A stretch of 7,592 nucleotides of DNA from NCBI GenBank assembly GCA_030613165.1, contig JAUWMN010000066.1, positions 1 to 7,592 on the forward strand, in the 5' to 3' direction. Both the position numbers and the translations under genes were made by a program. A model generated the notes under the pieces. The model worked only from the letters and a program-made list of their open reading frames with translations. It was not told the origin of the DNA and did not search any database. The DNA is from Desulfobacterales bacterium (lineage in GTDB: Bacteria; Desulfobacterota; Desulfobacteria; Desulfobacterales; C00003106). This document shows, piece by piece, positions 7,053-7,592 of this stretch; the first letter of the stretch is position 1; every line of letters begins with the position of its first letter.

Positions 7053-7082
7053 TTTTACGAAACCGTTTCAAAGATGAATCGG

Positions 7083-7592
7083 CTAAAACTCAATTTCTTC
7101 ATCTACCTTGTCATTGCCCTCGAGGATCCGGTCTATGGAGAACCTCTCCTTTGACGGAGTATACCTGTCTAAGAGATTATTGATCTCGGACGGTCCCATA
7201 ACAATCCCCTCTTTCTCGCCCGCTGGTTTGAAGAAGGCGTATTGGGGATAATACACATTCGAATAATGATACTGTAGCTCTTCATAATACAAATCAACTG
7301 TTAAACCGGATACGCCGAAAATCCCCTTGGACACTATATCCGGAATCGCATGGATAGCATCTACAAACCGGTTGAACTCCATCCATGTGTGCACATTTGC
7401 GATAGTGACCATAGGAGAATAATCCACACTAGAGACGATTTGATGCATCAGAGGATGCAGACGGCGCGTGATGTCATCAGGGAAGGGATCGGGGGTAATC
7501 CAAAGAAACTTGAAATAGTCCCCTGTCAAATCATCACCTATCCGAGTGGAATCATGCGTTATATTCCGTTGCCCGGCTTCAAGGGCACGCCG
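7083..7592 (-). CDS. unrecognised protein, C-terminal part, runs off window
   Basis: An open frame of 169 codons ending in TAG at 7085-7083 and open to the window edge with no stop, so the gene probably starts outside. A TTG at 7529-7527 with a weak AGGTGA before it would give a 148-residue protein, but the 21 in-frame codons upstream also look coding (ALEAGQRNITHDSTR). I do not recognise the family. The visible protein is soluble, rich in aromatic residues and Asp/Pro, and has an acidic tail (DKVDEEIEF). Its middle (SPMVTIANVHTWMEFNRFVDAIHAIPDIVSKGIFGVSGLTVDLYYEE, given here as three parts: a strand SPMVTIANV, a helix TWMEFNRFVDAIHAIP and a strand from IVSKGIFGV to DLYYEE) gives a strand-helix-strand pattern faintly like an Lrp/AsnC-type effector fold. 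That resemblance is speculative. It lies 132 bp before the CBS gene and may belong to a separate transcription unit. Confidence 0.75.
   Translation of the reverse strand, partial: RRALEAGQRNITHDSTRIGDDLTGDYFKFLWITPDPFPDDITRRLHPLMHQIVSSVDYSPMVTIANVHTWMEFNRFVDAIHAIPDIVSKGIFGVSGLTVDLYYEELQYHYSNVYYPQYAFFKPAGEKEGIVMGPSEINNLLDRYTPSKERFSIDRILEGNDKVDEEIEF

Noticed and set aside
6987..7056. Rho-independent terminator
   Set aside because: The stem is followed by TTTTT only on the plus strand, where no gene ends. On the minus strand, which carries all genes, the stem is followed by TGACAAACC with no T run.
7058..7070. Small near-palindrome with GAAAC and GTTTC arms around one base, resembling LacI-family operators
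   Set aside because: Five-base arms can arise by chance, the site is far from the CBS start, and no promoter or LacI-type regulator is visible nearby.
6951..7082. Sigma54 or sigma70 promoter for the CBS operon
   Set aside because: No GG-N10-GC pair with correct spacing was found, and possible -35 elements such as TTGAAA lack a -10 at 16-18 bp.
7527..7529. TTG as the start of the gene ending at 7083
   Set aside because: The frame stays open to the window edge with coding-like residues upstream, so a start outside the window is more likely; TTG cannot be fully excluded because a weak AGGTGA precedes it.

Overview
All supported genes lie on the minus strand, so transcription runs from high to low coordinates. 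In transcription order they are: the 3' part of an unrecognised gene (7592-7083), a two-CBS-domain protein (6950-6465), a phosphoenolpyruvate-synthase-like phosphotransferase (6447-3886), a soluble Rossmann-PAS histidine kinase (3829-2333), a membrane Cache-PAS histidine kinase (2297-54), and the first 11 codons of a response regulator (33-1, cut by the window edge). The gaps between the last five genes are 17, 56, 35 and 20 bp. This is the layout of one operon, whose most likely promoter region is the 132 bp gap at 6951-7082.

The host is a bacterium of moderate GC, judged by eye. The combination of PEP-synthase-like proteins, CBS proteins and HELNxP-type PAS kinases followed by a receiver protein is most familiar from anaerobic Desulfobacterota (the former Deltaproteobacteria) and neighbouring uncultivated phyla. 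No rRNA or marker gene is present, so this assignment is a low-confidence inference.

Region by region: 7083-7592 is a 3' gene fragment with no recognised family. The gap 6951-7082 holds an imperfect 19-bp inverted repeat built from a GGTTCAN heptamer. 3886-6950 holds a possible nucleotide-sensing CBS protein and a PEP-synthase relative that keeps the ATP-grasp and phosphohistidine parts but has an unrelated C-terminal domain where the PEP/pyruvate barrel should be. 1-3829 holds the signalling half: two kinases with nearly the same catalytic core (about 76% identical over 235 ungapped residues by hand count) but very different sensors. One has a cytoplasmic dinucleotide-binding-like domain plus a cysteine-bearing PAS; the other has a periplasmic double-Cache domain plus a PAS. 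They are followed by one response regulator.

The simplest joint reading, which is inference, is a metabolic-state signalling operon. Adenylate charge (CBS), ATP-dependent histidine phosphorylation (PEP-synthase-like), intracellular redox or nucleotide state (Rossmann-PAS kinase) and an external small molecule (Cache kinase) would converge on one receiver protein. No mobile element, CRISPR array, tRNA or rRNA was seen.
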